The notes: a model not told the origin generated them from the sequence alone. A DNA stretch of 64,000 bases from Roseiarcus sp963832305 (GCA_963832305.1 CAWHTU010000009.1:1-64000); one strand, 5' to 3'. Shown: positions 17,059 to 25,699, counted from the first letter of the stretch. Numbers and translations are program-made.

Positions 17059-17412
17059 TTACGTCTTGGCCGCGATGCAGGCGATTTCGACCGTGTACGC
17101 AGGCGCGGCGAGCTTGGCTTCGACGGTCGCGCGGGCGGGCGCATGGCCGGGCGGAACCCATGCGTCCCAGATCGCATTCATTTCGGCGAACGTCGCGATA
17201 TCGGCGAGATAGATGGTGGTCGAAAGGATTTTCGTCTTGTCGGACCCGGCCTCGGCCAGCAGGCCGTCGATCTTCGCCAGGATCTCGCCCGTCTGATCGC
17301 CGACGCTCTTACCCTTGGCCTGATCGGCGACCTGGCCGGCGAGATAGACGGTCGCGCCGTGAACGACGGCCTGCGACATGCGCGGGCCCGCTTGCAGTCT
17401 GGTGATGGTCAT
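17059..17412 (-). CDS. RidA/YjgF-family protein
   Basis: The protein has 117 residues and is a single RidA/YjgF/UK114 domain. The N-terminus SQAVVHGATVYLAGQVAD is the family start, and RATVEAKLAAPAYTVEIACIAA contains the conserved Arg and Glu of the active cleft (R near 93). Canonical RidA hydrolyses reactive enamine/imine intermediates from PLP enzymes; other members are amidohydrolases. It lies between the DUF1993 gene (24 bases upstream) and amn, and the three are probably co-transcribed. Confidence 0.87.
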   Translation of the reverse strand: MTITRLQAGPRMSQAVVHGATVYLAGQVADQAKGKSVGDQTGEILAKIDGLLAEAGSDKTKILSTTIYLADIATFAEMNAIWDAWVPPGHAPARATVEAKLAAPAYTVEIACIAAKT

Positions 17413-17436
17413 GATCGCTGCTCTCGAAACCGAGAC

Positions 17437-17961
17437 TCAAACCCGGACCATGCCGGGGACTGCGCCGATGAAGTTGCGCTTGCCGATCTCGACGCCGCCG
17501 GCGCGCAGGATGTCGTACGCCGTCGTCAAATGAAAGTAGAAGTTCGGCATGGCGAAATGCAGCAGATAGTTGGCGCCGTCGGCCTTGAGTTTGCTGGCGC
17601 CGGCGGGAATGACAACCTCGCGCGTCTCGCCGCCCTCCATCGCCTTGGGGTCGATCGACTTGAGCATCGCGAGCGTCGCATGGATGCGCTCGCGCAGTTC
17701 GGCGAGGGTCGTCTCCTTGTCCTCCTTGACCGGCGGCTGCTGGCCCGCGAGGCGGAACGATGAGTTCTTGGCGTGATCGCAGAAACTCTGGATCTGCCGG
17801 GCGAGCGGAAACATGTCGGGGCTCAGCCTGATGGCAAGATAATTCGCGGGGTCGAACTTGCGCGCCTGCGCATGCTCCTCCGCCTTGTCCAGAACGGCGA
17901 GGAACGCGTTGAGACCGCGCTCGTAAACCGGCACGCTGCATTGGTAGAGCGAAAGCGGCAT
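17437..17961 (-). CDS. DUF1993 family protein
   Basis: The product has 174 residues from the ATG at 17961; the open extension upstream is non-family. The sequence follows DUF1993: SVPVYERGLNAFLAVLDKAEEHA, then LSPDMFPLARQIQSFCDHAK and NFYFHLTTAYDILRAGGVEIGK. The family has a DinB-like four-helix fold, often with metal-ligand histidines, and no defined function. It is the first gene of the likely DUF1993-ridA-amn operon. Confidence 0.82.
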   Translation of the reverse strand: MPLSLYQCSVPVYERGLNAFLAVLDKAEEHAQARKFDPANYLAIRLSPDMFPLARQIQSFCDHAKNSSFRLAGQQPPVKEDKETTLAELRERIHATLAMLKSIDPKAMEGGETREVVIPAGASKLKADGANYLLHFAMPNFYFHLTTAYDILRAGGVEIGKRNFIGAVPGMVRV

Positions 17962-18056
17962 GGGCTTCAATTTCCTCCGAAATATCGTGGCGTCCGCCGT
18001 GGGAGGCAATGCATGCACGGAAAATGTGACGATATCAACTTGGCGCGTCGGCCCCG

Positions 18057-18353
18057 TCAGGTCTCCGGCTCCCGTCCGCCGAGATGAGGCTCGACGACCG
18101 CGCGCGTCTCGCCGCTTGCGACGACGGGTATGATTTCGAACGTCACTCCGCAGCCGCGCCATTGAAGAATCCAGGCCTGGATCAGGCGAAGATCGTCGCA
18201 GCGCATGAGCTGGAAGCAGCGGGAGAAGTTGGGCTCGACCCAGCTGTCGAGATAGTCGAGGCCCTCCGGCAGCGCCCGGCCGCCGTCGCGCAGTCGCCGG
18301 TAGACCGGGACCATGTCGTCGTCGCGGAACCGCTCGATCACCATGAACAGCAT
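18057..18353 (-). CDS. DUF3303 family protein
   Basis: The product has 98 residues from the ATG at 18353: MLFMVIERFRDDDMVPVYRR, then GRALPEGLDYLDSWVEPN, RCFQLMRCDD and WILQWRGCGVTFEIIPV. These match the conserved blocks of the small DUF3303 family, a ferredoxin-like fold of unknown role. It follows the GFA-family gene by 37 bases on the same strand. The longer open frame upstream of this start is only the shadow of that gene in another frame. Confidence 0.8.
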   Translation of the reverse strand: MLFMVIERFRDDDMVPVYRRLRDGGRALPEGLDYLDSWVEPNFSRCFQLMRCDDLRLIQAWILQWRGCGVTFEIIPVVASGETRAVVEPHLGGREPET

Positions 18354-18390
18354 TTGATCGCCTCGCGCGGCCTCCTGGAGCAAAGCCGGC

Positions 18391-18822
18391 TTACCTCGTC
18401 GCCTGAGGCGGCGGCGGAGGCGGCTGACCTTCCACCTGCGGAAGATCGAGATCGAAGCACGCCCATTCCGGCGCAGATCTGGTCCAGATGGTCGCCGTAG
18501 GCTGGGCCAGACTGGGATCGTCAAGCGCGCCGGCGCGCACGAAGATGAACTGCGGCCGCTCTTCGGCCTCGCTGAACAGATCCGTGCCGCAGCGGGCGCA
18601 GAAGCGCCGGTGCATGGTCGCGCCGCTGTCGGCCTGGCACACATAGTCGGTGAGCGGACCGGAAACGGAGACGTCCTCCTTGCGGAAGAGCGCGCTGACC
18701 GCTCCGGTTCCCGCGCCCAAATATTGGCACACGCGGCACCAGCAATATCGGGCGCCGAGCGGCGCGTCGGCGTTGATTTCGAACCGCACCGCCCGGCACA
18801 GACACCCGCCCGCAATCGCCAA
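18391..18822 (-). CDS. GFA-family (Gfa-like) zinc protein
   Basis: The frame is about 143 residues from a TTG at 18822 (start uncertain; another TTG at 18885 is possible). It has the zinc motif order of the glutathione-dependent formaldehyde-activating family: GGCLCRAVRFE, CWCRVCQYLGAG, and RRFCARCGTDLF. Six or more cysteines are in the right places for two zinc ions. Most family members are not true formaldehyde-activating enzymes, so activity is not assigned. The C-terminus is proline-rich (QPPPPPPQ). It heads a short operon with the DUF3303 gene and is divergent from irr. Confidence 0.8.
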   Translation of the reverse strand: MAIAGGCLCRAVRFEINADAPLGARYCWCRVCQYLGAGTGAVSALFRKEDVSVSGPLTDYVCQADSGATMHRRFCARCGTDLFSEAEERPQFIFVRAGALDDPSLAQPTATIWTRSAPEWACFDLDLPQVEGQPPPPPPQATR

Positions 18823-19028
18823 GAGAAGGCTCCCATGAAAACCGCCGAATGAACCATAGGAGAAACCGGACGCGCCCGCCAGCAATCGGAGCTTCAGACG
18901 CGACTTTGCGTCACACCTGCCCGCGAAGGTTTAGGTTGCGGACGCAGCCGAGCCGGATTAGACAGGGGCCTCAATCAGGTTCTCGATCGTCTGGCAGGGC
19001 CGTTTTCGCCACGAGCCAGCGGCATGCG

Positions 19029-19466
19029 ATGGTCATGGAAACGAAGAGCTCAGCGCATTCTGAAGTCTGCACCGGCGTCCTGTTGCGGAAGCTCGCCTCC
19101 GCGGGGGTGCGGCCGACCCGGCAGCGGCTCGATCTCGCGCGCGCCATCTTCGGCGCGGGCAACCGGCACTTCACGGCGGAAATGCTCTACCACGAGACGC
19201 GCGCGATCCGCTTCGCGCCGACGCTCGGCACGATCTACAATACGCTGAACGAGTTCGCGCGTTGCGGGCTCCTCCGCGAGATCGCGATCTACGACGCCAA
19301 GCTCTGGTACGACACCAAGACCGGGCCGCATTACCACTTCTATCGCGAGGACACGGAGGAACTCTCCGACATTCCCGAGGAATGGGTGCCGGAATTCGAG
19401 ATCCCCGCTCCCGACGGCACGTCGATCGCAGCGGTCGACGTGATCGTGCGGCTGAAGAAGATCTGA
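19029..19466 (+). CDS. irr: Irr-type iron-response regulator (Fur family)
   Basis: The product has 145 residues from the ATG at 19029; a second ATG two codons later is possible. Fur-fold features: LASAGVRPTRQRLDLARAIF opens the winged helix, RFAPTLGTIYNTLNEFARCG is the recognition helix, and TGPHYHFYREDTEELSDIP is the His-rich region typical of alphaproteobacterial Irr rather than Fur or Zur. Irr represses or activates iron and heme genes and is degraded when heme is present. An N-terminal heme-regulatory Cys-Pro motif is absent, as in the rhizobial branch. It precedes HiPIP and cytochrome-porin genes on the same strand. Confidence 0.87.
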   Translation: MVMETKSSAHSEVCTGVLLRKLASAGVRPTRQRLDLARAIFGAGNRHFTAEMLYHETRAIRFAPTLGTIYNTLNEFARCGLLREIAIYDAKLWYDTKTGPHYHFYREDTEELSDIPEEWVPEFEIPAPDGTSIAAVDVIVRLKKI

Positions 19467-19539
19467 GGCGGAGGGCGGGCTTTCAAGTCGCATTGTCGCG
19501 GACCGCGTCGTCATTTCCGCGCCAGCGAAATTATCGTTC

Positions 19540-19553
19540 TTGACCCAGATCAA
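19540..19553 (+). promoter_or_regulatory. FixK/FNR-type box upstream of the HiPIP gene
   Basis: TTGACCCAGATCAA matches the FixK/FNR consensus TTGA(T/C)-N4-(A/G)TCAA exactly. It is centred 66 bases before the HiPIP start codon, a distance that would allow an activator position near -41.5 and a short leader. Oxygen-dependent control is inference. Confidence 0.6.
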
Positions 19554-19612
19554 TGACAGGCCCCGAGATCGGTGATCCGCTTCCCTAGCAGAATTGTCGT
19601 CAGGGAGGCGAG

Positions 19613-19876
19613 ATGAGCGACCGAAAGAGGCTGGCGCGTTACAGTCGCCGCTCCGTCATTATTGCCGGAGCGGGGGCGGGATCTTTGCTGGCGCTTGGCG
19701 CGACGGGAGCCAAGGCGGCCAAGCTTTCCCAAGGCGCAGTGAAATATCAGCCCACGCCCAAGGACGGCAAGCGGTGCGACGGTTGCAATATCTTCGTCGC
19801 TCCGAATGCTTGCAAGTCTGTCGAGGGTGATATCGCGCCCTCGGGCTGGTGCACGCTGTGGGTCAAGAAGGCCTGA
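19613..19876 (+). CDS. High-potential iron-sulfur protein (HiPIP), Tat-exported
   Basis: The protein has 87 residues. The N-terminus YSRRSVIIAGAGAGSLLALG is a twin-arginine signal, so the iron-sulfur protein is exported folded. The mature part has the HiPIP cysteine spacing C55-x2-C58-x8-C67-x12-C80 in RCDGCNIF, NACKSVEG and SGWCTLW, which ligates one [4Fe-4S] cluster at high potential. HiPIPs carry single electrons in the periplasm, and the iron oxidase Iro of Acidithiobacillus is a HiPIP. A strong ribosome site, GGGAGGCGAG, precedes the ATG. It sits between irr and the cytochrome-porin gene (123 bases downstream) and is the likely redox partner of that protein. Confidence 0.88.
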   Translation: MSDRKRLARYSRRSVIIAGAGAGSLLALGATGAKAAKLSQGAVKYQPTPKDGKRCDGCNIFVAPNACKSVEGDIAPSGWCTLWVKKA

Positions 19877-19999
19877 TGGCGATCCCGCCGGGAGTGGGGC
19901 GATTCACCGACGTATCTGCCGATCGATAACGACGAGATAATTCGACCGCGGCGCCCGTAGCTAGAAGGGCGTTGACGGCGCGAAGCTGGAAGGGCGCCT

Positions 20000-21448
20000 A
20001 TGAACGCAGCCGTGAGGAGGTTGAGCGCGATCGTTCGAAGCAAGTCCCGGTCCGCGATCGCTCCAAACCCTGCGGCTCTCGCCGCGACGATAGTGGCGGC
20101 GTTTCTCCTCGCCGGCGTCGGCCCAGCCGAGGCGCTCCCGAGCTACGCGCGTCAAACCGGACAGCCCTGCGCCGCCTGCCACACCGCCTTTCCTGAACTG
20201 ACGCCGTTCGGCCGGCGGTTCAAGATCGGGGGCTACACCCTTGGCGGCGGCGACTGGAAGGGCCCACCGGTCTCCATGATGTACATGCCCGGGTTTACCC
20301 GTACGCAGTCCGACCAGGACACGCCGCCCGCCCCGGGCCTGCACGTCAACGACAATCTGGCCTCGCAGCAGGTCTCTGGCTTCATCGCCGGCCAGCTTTA
20401 CGGTAATCTCGGTTCGTTCATCCAGATAACCGGCAATCCGGTGGACGGAACGGTCGGGTTGGACGCCTCAGATGTCCGATATGCCGACACGCTCAAACTG
20501 TTCGGCAAAGACACGATCTGGGGCATCGACGCCAACAACTCGCCGACGGTCGAAGATCCGTGGAACACGACGCCATCGTGGGGGTGGCCGCAGATCTCAT
20601 CGACCATTGCGCCCGCCTTCGCTCCGCCGCTGACTCATCTCGAAGGCTCCTACACCTCGATTGTCGGCGGCGCCGGCGCGTACGTGTTCTGGAACGACAT
20701 GCTTTACGCCGACTTGACTTTCTATAAGGGTCTTCCGGTCCCCGCGCTGCAGGCGTTCAATGTCGGCAACTCGACGACCGACGCGCTAAACAACGTCGCG
20801 CCCTATTGGCGGGTTGCGATCGAGCCGCATTGGGGCGACGTTTATTGGGAGGCGGGCACTTTCGGCATGTACGGGCAGGTCACCCCGGGTCGAGTATACG
20901 GCTATGGGACGGATAATTTTTTCGACGTCGGATTTGACTCGCAGATCCAATACGCCGGCGACCAATACAGTATAACGTTGAAGCTGACCGATATCATGGA
21001 ATGGCAGCGGTTGAACTCGTCCTTCGGCCAAGGAATATCGTCGAACCTGAACAACACCCTCAACAGCTTCAAGGCGAACGCGTCATTCGTATGGGATCAT
21101 ACTTATAGTCTTGGCGTTGGCTATTTCAACGTCGCGGGGTCCGGCGACTGCAACCTATACGGATCGGGCAACAACGTCTTTTGCACGCCCGCCAGCATCG
21201 GCTCCTCCAACAACAGCTACATCAGCAGCCCGAGCGGCAGTGGCCTTATCCAGGACATCGCCTACCTCCCGTTCAGCCACGGCGCCCCATTTCCCTATGC
21301 GACCTGGAACGTGCGTATCGGCCTGCAGTTCACGGAGTACCTGCACCTCTACGGCGGCTCGACGAATTTCGACGGCTCCTATTTGGGCGGAACGCATAAC
21401 GCACGCGGCAACAACTCCGTGTTCGCGTACGCCTGGTTCGCGTTCTGA
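20000..21448 (+). CDS. Outer-membrane fused cytochrome c-porin, Cyc2-like
   Basis: The protein has 482 residues. A signal peptide ends near residue 45 (PAEA). A single heme c motif CAACH (Cys57-His61) follows at once, in GQPCAACHTAFPELTPFGRR, and then KIGGYTLGGG. The remaining 400 residues alternate aromatic and polar residues in beta-strand fashion with Gly/Asn-rich loops and end in AYAWFAF, a C-terminal Phe signal for outer-membrane barrels. This is the architecture of fused cytochrome-porins such as the Fe(II) oxidase Cyc2, in which a small heme plug sits in a 16-strand barrel. Direct homology to Cyc2 cannot be proven here; the L-x3-G-x2-F-x3-GY pattern is shared. It follows irr and HiPIP genes, suggesting electron uptake across the outer membrane. 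Confidence 0.75.
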   Translation: MNAAVRRLSAIVRSKSRSAIAPNPAALAATIVAAFLLAGVGPAEALPSYARQTGQPCAACHTAFPELTPFGRRFKIGGYTLGGGDWKGPPVSMMYMPGFTRTQSDQDTPPAPGLHVNDNLASQQVSGFIAGQLYGNLGSFIQITGNPVDGTVGLDASDVRYADTLKLFGKDTIWGIDANNSPTVEDPWNTTPSWGWPQISSTIAPAFAPPLTHLEGSYTSIVGGAGAYVFWNDMLYADLTFYKGLPVPALQAFNVGNSTTDALNNVAPYWRVAIEPHWGDVYWEAGTFGMYGQVTPGRVYGYGTDNFFDVGFDSQIQYAGDQYSITLKLTDIMEWQRLNSSFGQGISSNLNNTLNSFKANASFVWDHTYSLGVGYFNVAGSGDCNLYGSGNNVFCTPASIGSSNNSYISSPSGSGLIQDIAYLPFSHGAPFPYATWNVRIGLQFTEYLHLYGGSTNFDGSYLGGTHNARGNNSVFAYAWFAF

Positions 21449-21499
21449 CGCACTCGCACGGACGCTTCCACCCGAGGGCCACGCACCGGGGCCGCTCAA

Positions 21500-22389
21500 T
21501 CAAGCCGCCGCCATGTGCAGCGCCTCGATCGCATCCACGATCGCCAGCGTCCGGCGGGCCATGTCGGCGTGCAGCAGTTCGACCATCCGCCCGTTGAGCT
21601 GGATTGCGCCCTTGCCGGCGTTCTCGGGCAGCGCGAAGGCTTCGATGATCGCGCGGGCGCTTTCGACCTCCGCGGGCGCCGGCGCGAAGACTTCGTTGCA
21701 GATCTCGATCTGGCTCGGGTGGATGAGGGTCTTGCCGTCGAGGCCCATGTCGCGCCCTTGCAGGCATTCGAGGCGGAAGCCATCGAGGTCCTTGATGTCG
21801 TTGTAGACGCCATCGATGATATCGACGCCGTGGGCGCGCGCCGCGACCGCGCAACTCGCAAGCCAGGCGGTCATCATCGGGCGCCCGGGGGTCAGCCGCG
21901 CCCGGGTCTCCTTGGCGAGATCGTTGAGCCCCATCACCATCACCGTCAGGCGCGAGGCCGAGTCGGCGGCGACGGCCGCGATCGAGCCGGCGTTCAGAAC
22001 CGCGTTCGGCGTCTCCATCATCGCCCAGATCCGGGTTTTCTCGGGCGCGCCGGCTTCGCGCAGCACCCGCGCGGCGGCCATGATCGCGCCGGGACCATCG
22101 ACCTTGGGCAAAAGGATCGCGTCCGGTCCGGCGGCGGAAGCGGCGGCGAGATCCTCCTCTCCCCAGGGCGTGTGCGGCCCATTGACGCGGATGATGACCT
22201 CGCGGCCGCCGAAGCCGCCCTTGCGCACTGCCTCGGCGACCTGCCCGCGCGCCGCGACCTTCTGGTCGGGGGCGACCGAATCCTCGAGATCGAGAATGAG
22301 GGCGTCGGCGGGTAGGGTTCGGCCTTCGCCAGCGCCTTGGCGTTGGAGCCGGGCATGTAGAGGACGCTTCGGCGCGGGCGAGCGAGCAT
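21500..22389 (-). pseudogene. CitE-like HpcH/HpaI lyase, frameshifted near the N-terminus
   Basis: From the ATG at 22389 the frame reads ARPRRSVLYMPGSNAKALAK, the CitE/malyl-CoA lyase start, then loses sense. From about 22320 a second frame continues as LPADALILDLEDSVAPDQK and runs to AALHMAAA at 21500. Restoring one base near 22321 joins them into a normal protein of about 296 residues. Family features include the Asp-Leu-Glu-Asp metal site, WGEEDLAAA, LLPKVDGPGAI and ALIHPSQIE-like KTLIHPSQIEIC. Members cleave (citra)malyl-CoA or hydrolyse malyl-CoA. It is either a recent mutation or a sequence error. Confidence 0.75.
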
Positions 22390-22495
22390 GGAATCTCCTG
22401 ACCTATCGGCCGAATTTAACGCCAAGCTTGCTGCGGCGCCAGAGGGCTCTTCGCAGGAGCAGCATTTGACTTAAGGGGCGGCGGCTACCGCAACG

Positions 22496-23698
22496 TTAAC
22501 CTTTCAGCCACCGCGCCATCCGTCGGGCCGCGTCGGCGATCTGGTCGGGATCGCGGGCGAAGCAGAGGCGCAGATGGCCCTCGCCGCCGGGGCCGAAGGC
22601 GCCGCCGGGCGCAGCGCCCACGCCCGCTTCGTCGATGAGCTTCAGCGCCAGCGCGCGCGAATCGTCAAAGCCGTCGACCGAGCAGAAAAGATAGAACGCC
22701 GCCTCGGGCTCGGAGAAGCGCACTCGCCCGGTCGCTTCGAGCCCTGCACATAGGATATCGCGCGAACGCCGGCACCGCTCGATCTGCGAGGCCAAAAACG
22801 CCTCGCCCTCTTCGAGCGCTGCGGTCGCGGCGCGCTGGGTGAAGACGGGGACGCCCGAGGTCGTGAACTGGACCAGGTTCTCGATCACGTCGCCGAGCGC
22901 AGGCGGGGCTTCGAGCCATCCAACGCGGAAGCCGGTCATCGCCCAGTTCTTGGACAGCGTCTGGACGAACAGGATCTTGTCGTCAGGCGCCATCACGTCG
23001 TGGAACGAGGGCGCGCGGGCGCCGTCATAGGTGAGGCGGCCATAGATCTCGTCGGCGATGATCCAAAGCCCATGGCGGCGCGCGATCGCGAGCGTCGCGG
23101 CAATCTCCTCGCGGGTGGCGACGAAGCCGGTCGGATTGGCGGGGCTGTTGAAGAAAATGAGCCGGGTCGCCGGCGTCACTGCTTTGGCGAGCTTGTCCGG
23201 ATCGAGGCTCCAGCGCTCGCCCCGGTCGAGTTGGACCGGCATGGGCCGCGCGCCCGAAATCTCGATCGCGCCGATGAAATTCGGCCAGGCTGGGGTCGGG
23301 ACGAGCGCCTCGTCGCCGGGGCCTACGATCATCCGGGTCGCAAGTTCGATTGCGTGCATGCCGCCGATGGTGACGAAGAAATTCTCGGGCGAGAAAGCCC
23401 CGCCTCCCGGGGCCGCGCCGTAGACGCGGGTCATGTAGGCGGCGATCGCCGCGCGCAGCTCCGGCACGCCGCGCTGGTAGGTGTAGAACGTCTCGCCGCG
23501 GTCGAGCGAGGCCTTGGCCGCCTCGCAGATGAAGGGCGGCGTCGGCAGGTCGCCCTCGCCGACCCACAGCGGAATCAGGCCCTGCCGGCCGCGGCCATAA
23601 TTGAACACCTCGACAATGCCGCTCGAGGCGACGTCGCGCATCGACGGCCGGATCTGGTCGAGCCGGTTTGGGCTGGGCGGGGACGGGGCGACGTTCAT
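22496..23698 (-). CDS. PLP-dependent aminotransferase (class I/II)
   Basis: The protein has 400 residues, a complete fold-type I aminotransferase. It shows the substrate-loop PTPAWPNFIGAIE, NSPANPTGF with the Asn and Pro that hold PLP, ADEIYGRLTY with the Asp and Tyr, the Schiff-base Lys in QTLSKNWAMTGFRVGW, and the C-terminal Arg in HLRLCFARD. Similar alphaproteobacterial enzymes are annotated as aspartate or aromatic aminotransferases; the donor cannot be fixed from sequence. It lies upstream of the CitE-like gene (106 bases), possibly co-transcribed. Confidence 0.87.
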   Translation of the reverse strand: MNVAPSPPSPNRLDQIRPSMRDVASSGIVEVFNYGRGRQGLIPLWVGEGDLPTPPFICEAAKASLDRGETFYTYQRGVPELRAAIAAYMTRVYGAAPGGGAFSPENFFVTIGGMHAIELATRMIVGPGDEALVPTPAWPNFIGAIEISGARPMPVQLDRGERWSLDPDKLAKAVTPATRLIFFNSPANPTGFVATREEIAATLAIARRHGLWIIADEIYGRLTYDGARAPSFHDVMAPDDKILFVQTLSKNWAMTGFRVGWLEAPPALGDVIENLVQFTTSGVPVFTQRAATAALEEGEAFLASQIERCRRSRDILCAGLEATGRVRFSEPEAAFYLFCSVDGFDDSRALALKLIDEAGVGAAPGGAFGPGGEGHLRLCFARDPDQIADAARRMARWLKG

Positions 23699-23788
23699 GT
23701 CCGCGTCATGGACGAGCGCGGGGGACTGGGCAAGAGGGCGGCGACGAGGAACTGTCCTGCGGGATGACCAGAGTCGGCCCCGCTAAAA

Positions 23789-24688
23789 TCACTCGGCGCC
23801 AACTCTGATTCGGCCGTCCTCGGGTACCGTGTCCGGAGCGCAAACGCCATCCGCTGGCCGGACCGGGCGCCGCGGAACGAACGGCTGAACAAATTGGCCG
23901 GCGAGCGTCTCCGGCATCGGCTCCTCGATGCCGTACCGTTCCGGCCATTCGTTCGGCAGATAGTGGGTGCCGAAAACACGGTCCAGCCACGGAAACATCG
24001 AAGCGTAATTGCAGTCGCGCCGCTTGCCGCCGTAGGTGTGGTGCCAGTGATGGAAGCCCGGCGTTGTCAGAAGCCATTCGAACGGTCCCAGCCGCCAGCG
24101 GACGTTGGAATGGATGAAATACGACCAGATCGACCCGGTCAGCAGGACGATCGTCGCAACCAGCCCGTCCCGATAGCTGAGAGGATTTGCGAGCCCAAGA
24201 GCGAAAATCGGGGTCAGCATGATCATCCGGGACCACACGATGTCGATCGGATGCATACGGTTATTTACGAGAAAGTCGAGTTCTTCGGCGCTGTGATGGA
24301 CCGCGTGGAATCGCCACAGGAATGGAATCTGATGGCTTGCGCGGTGCGCCCAGTAGTACGCGGTCTCGCCGACCAGCATGGCCGCGCAGGCCTTCAGCCA
24401 CACCGGCCAGGCGAAGATCGTTGCGAGTACGTCGCCCGGTATGACCCGGTGGATCGCGAGCACAGCGACCGAAATCGGCGGGCCCAGCACCAATCCGGGG
24501 ACGATCCCGTTGATAAAGTAGAAGCCAAGGTCGGCCGCCATTCCCCTCCGGAGCACTTTCTGAGGATGCAGGGCGAACAACCGCTCGATCGGCACGAAAA
24601 TCGCAGCGAAGACCGCGAGCCAGACGGCAAGCCGGCCGACGGTCCAGAGGACGACCTCGATGTGGCGAATGAGATGATCTGCGGCCAT
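23789..24688 (-). CDS. Sterol desaturase/fatty acid hydroxylase family membrane protein
   Basis: The protein has 299 residues with four or five membrane segments. The histidine clusters of the diiron hydroxylase family are present: HRASHQ, HAVHHSAEELD, HPID and HHWHHTYGG. The enzymes hydroxylate or desaturate lipids at the membrane using a di-iron centre. Bacterial members act on hopanoids, ornithine lipids or carotenoids; the substrate is unknown here. The frame is complete from the ATG at 24688 with an A/G-rich leader. It is separated from the PEP-CTERM gene by a terminator hairpin. Confidence 0.85.
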   Translation of the reverse strand: MAADHLIRHIEVVLWTVGRLAVWLAVFAAIFVPIERLFALHPQKVLRRGMAADLGFYFINGIVPGLVLGPPISVAVLAIHRVIPGDVLATIFAWPVWLKACAAMLVGETAYYWAHRASHQIPFLWRFHAVHHSAEELDFLVNNRMHPIDIVWSRMIMLTPIFALGLANPLSYRDGLVATIVLLTGSIWSYFIHSNVRWRLGPFEWLLTTPGFHHWHHTYGGKRRDCNYASMFPWLDRVFGTHYLPNEWPERYGIEEPMPETLAGQFVQPFVPRRPVRPADGVCAPDTVPEDGRIRVGAE

Positions 24689-24770
24689 AAGTTCGTCGGG
24701 TCCTGACCGTTCGGCGCGCTCGCAGAATGCGGGGCCGGGCGGAGAGATCGCGCCGTCTATTTAACATGAC

Positions 24771-24796
24771 CAAGCCGCCCTCAAAAGGGCGGCTTG
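24771..24796 (-). terminator. Strong hairpin between the PEP-CTERM and hydroxylase genes
   Basis: CAAGCCGCCCT (24771-24781) pairs with AGGGCGGCTTG (24786-24796) around a CAAA loop, an 11-bp perfect stem. It starts 28 bases after the PEP-CTERM stop. The T-run is better on the + strand (GGGTTTTC), so function as an intrinsic terminator on the gene strand is likely but not certain. Confidence 0.65.
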
Positions 24797-24823
24797 GGTT
24801 TTCGGCCTCCTCAGCGGAGGCGG

Positions 24824-25663
24824 TCAGACGATCGAGACCGGCGCGCGGCCGCGGCCGCGGAAGCCCGCATAGGCCAAACCGGCGAAGCCGATCAGAAGCA
24901 TCGCCCAGGTCGACGGCTCCGGCACGGTGGTCAAGGACACGTTGTCCAGCAGCGAGAACGGAGGGCCGTTGCTCGTGTCCGCTCCGAGGCCGCAGGCGCT
25001 TGGAGCGCTGGCTGCCGGGCAGATATCGAGGAAGGAGATCACCGTTGGGCCTGTCGCGCCGGTCCAGGTAAATGGGAAGTCGTAGTACACCCAACCCGTG
25101 GAGCTGAGGCTTGGATTGAAGGTCAGGCCAGTGGTCGTGAGCACGGAGCCTCCGAGGGAGACCTGCCACTGGTCGTAAGTGTCGCCGCTGAAGTTCACCT
25201 GCTGCCCGGTGGCCCAATAGAAGCCGAGGTCATACGATTGGCCGTTGACCAGGTCGACCGTCTGCTGGATTGCGTCGGGATGATAGACCGCGTCCTGGGC
25301 CAGGAAATTGAGGCCGTCTTCCGGCGAGATTGGCGCGGTATAGAGCGTCAGGGCGCCGGCGTTGCCAGTGACCGAGGTCGAGCTGTCCATCACGAACGTA
25401 TAGCCGGGAAGCCAGGAATTGGTGTCCGGCTGCACCGGAGGCCCAGGCTGCGGGTAAGTGCTGCTCGTATCCATTGTCCAGCCGGCAATGGAATTTCCCG
25501 TCCCCGAGCAATTGTAGCCAACCTGGCAAGGCGTCTGTTGCGTCGTTCCGCTGCTGAATTCGAAACTGCCGTTCGTTATGAGGTTCGTGCCGGCGAAGGC
25601 CGGCGTCGCGAGCGCGGCGACAAGTCCGATCGCTCCAAGAGTTGTATATCCCAGTTTCACCAT
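24824..25663 (-). CDS. PEP-CTERM sorting-domain secreted protein
   Basis: The protein has 279 residues. An N-terminal signal peptide ends near ATPAFA (residue 24). The C-terminus has VPEPSTWAMLLIGFAGLAYA followed by a basic RGRGR tail, the PEP-CTERM tripartite sorting signal in its PEPSTWAM form, recognised by an exosortase that is not in this window. The central region (NLITNGSFEFSSG to LLDNVSLTTV) resembles the beta-sandwich domain common in such exported proteins, with two cysteine pairs. It probably ends up at the cell surface or in an exopolysaccharide matrix. A sigma-70-like promoter lies upstream. Confidence 0.88.
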   Translation of the reverse strand: MVKLGYTTLGAIGLVAALATPAFAGTNLITNGSFEFSSGTTQQTPCQVGYNCSGTGNSIAGWTMDTSSTYPQPGPPVQPDTNSWLPGYTFVMDSSTSVTGNAGALTLYTAPISPEDGLNFLAQDAVYHPDAIQQTVDLVNGQSYDLGFYWATGQQVNFSGDTYDQWQVSLGGSVLTTTGLTFNPSLSSTGWVYYDFPFTWTGATGPTVISFLDICPAASAPSACGLGADTSNGPPFSLLDNVSLTTVPEPSTWAMLLIGFAGLAYAGFRGRGRAPVSIV

Positions 25664-25699
25664 GGTTCTCCCACCATTTTTTGACCCGTACAGATAGGT

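Noticed and set aside
17007..17177. Longer start for amn at 17177
   Set aside because: It would overlap the ridA gene by over 100 bases, and the GTG at 17006 has a GAGGAG ribosome site.
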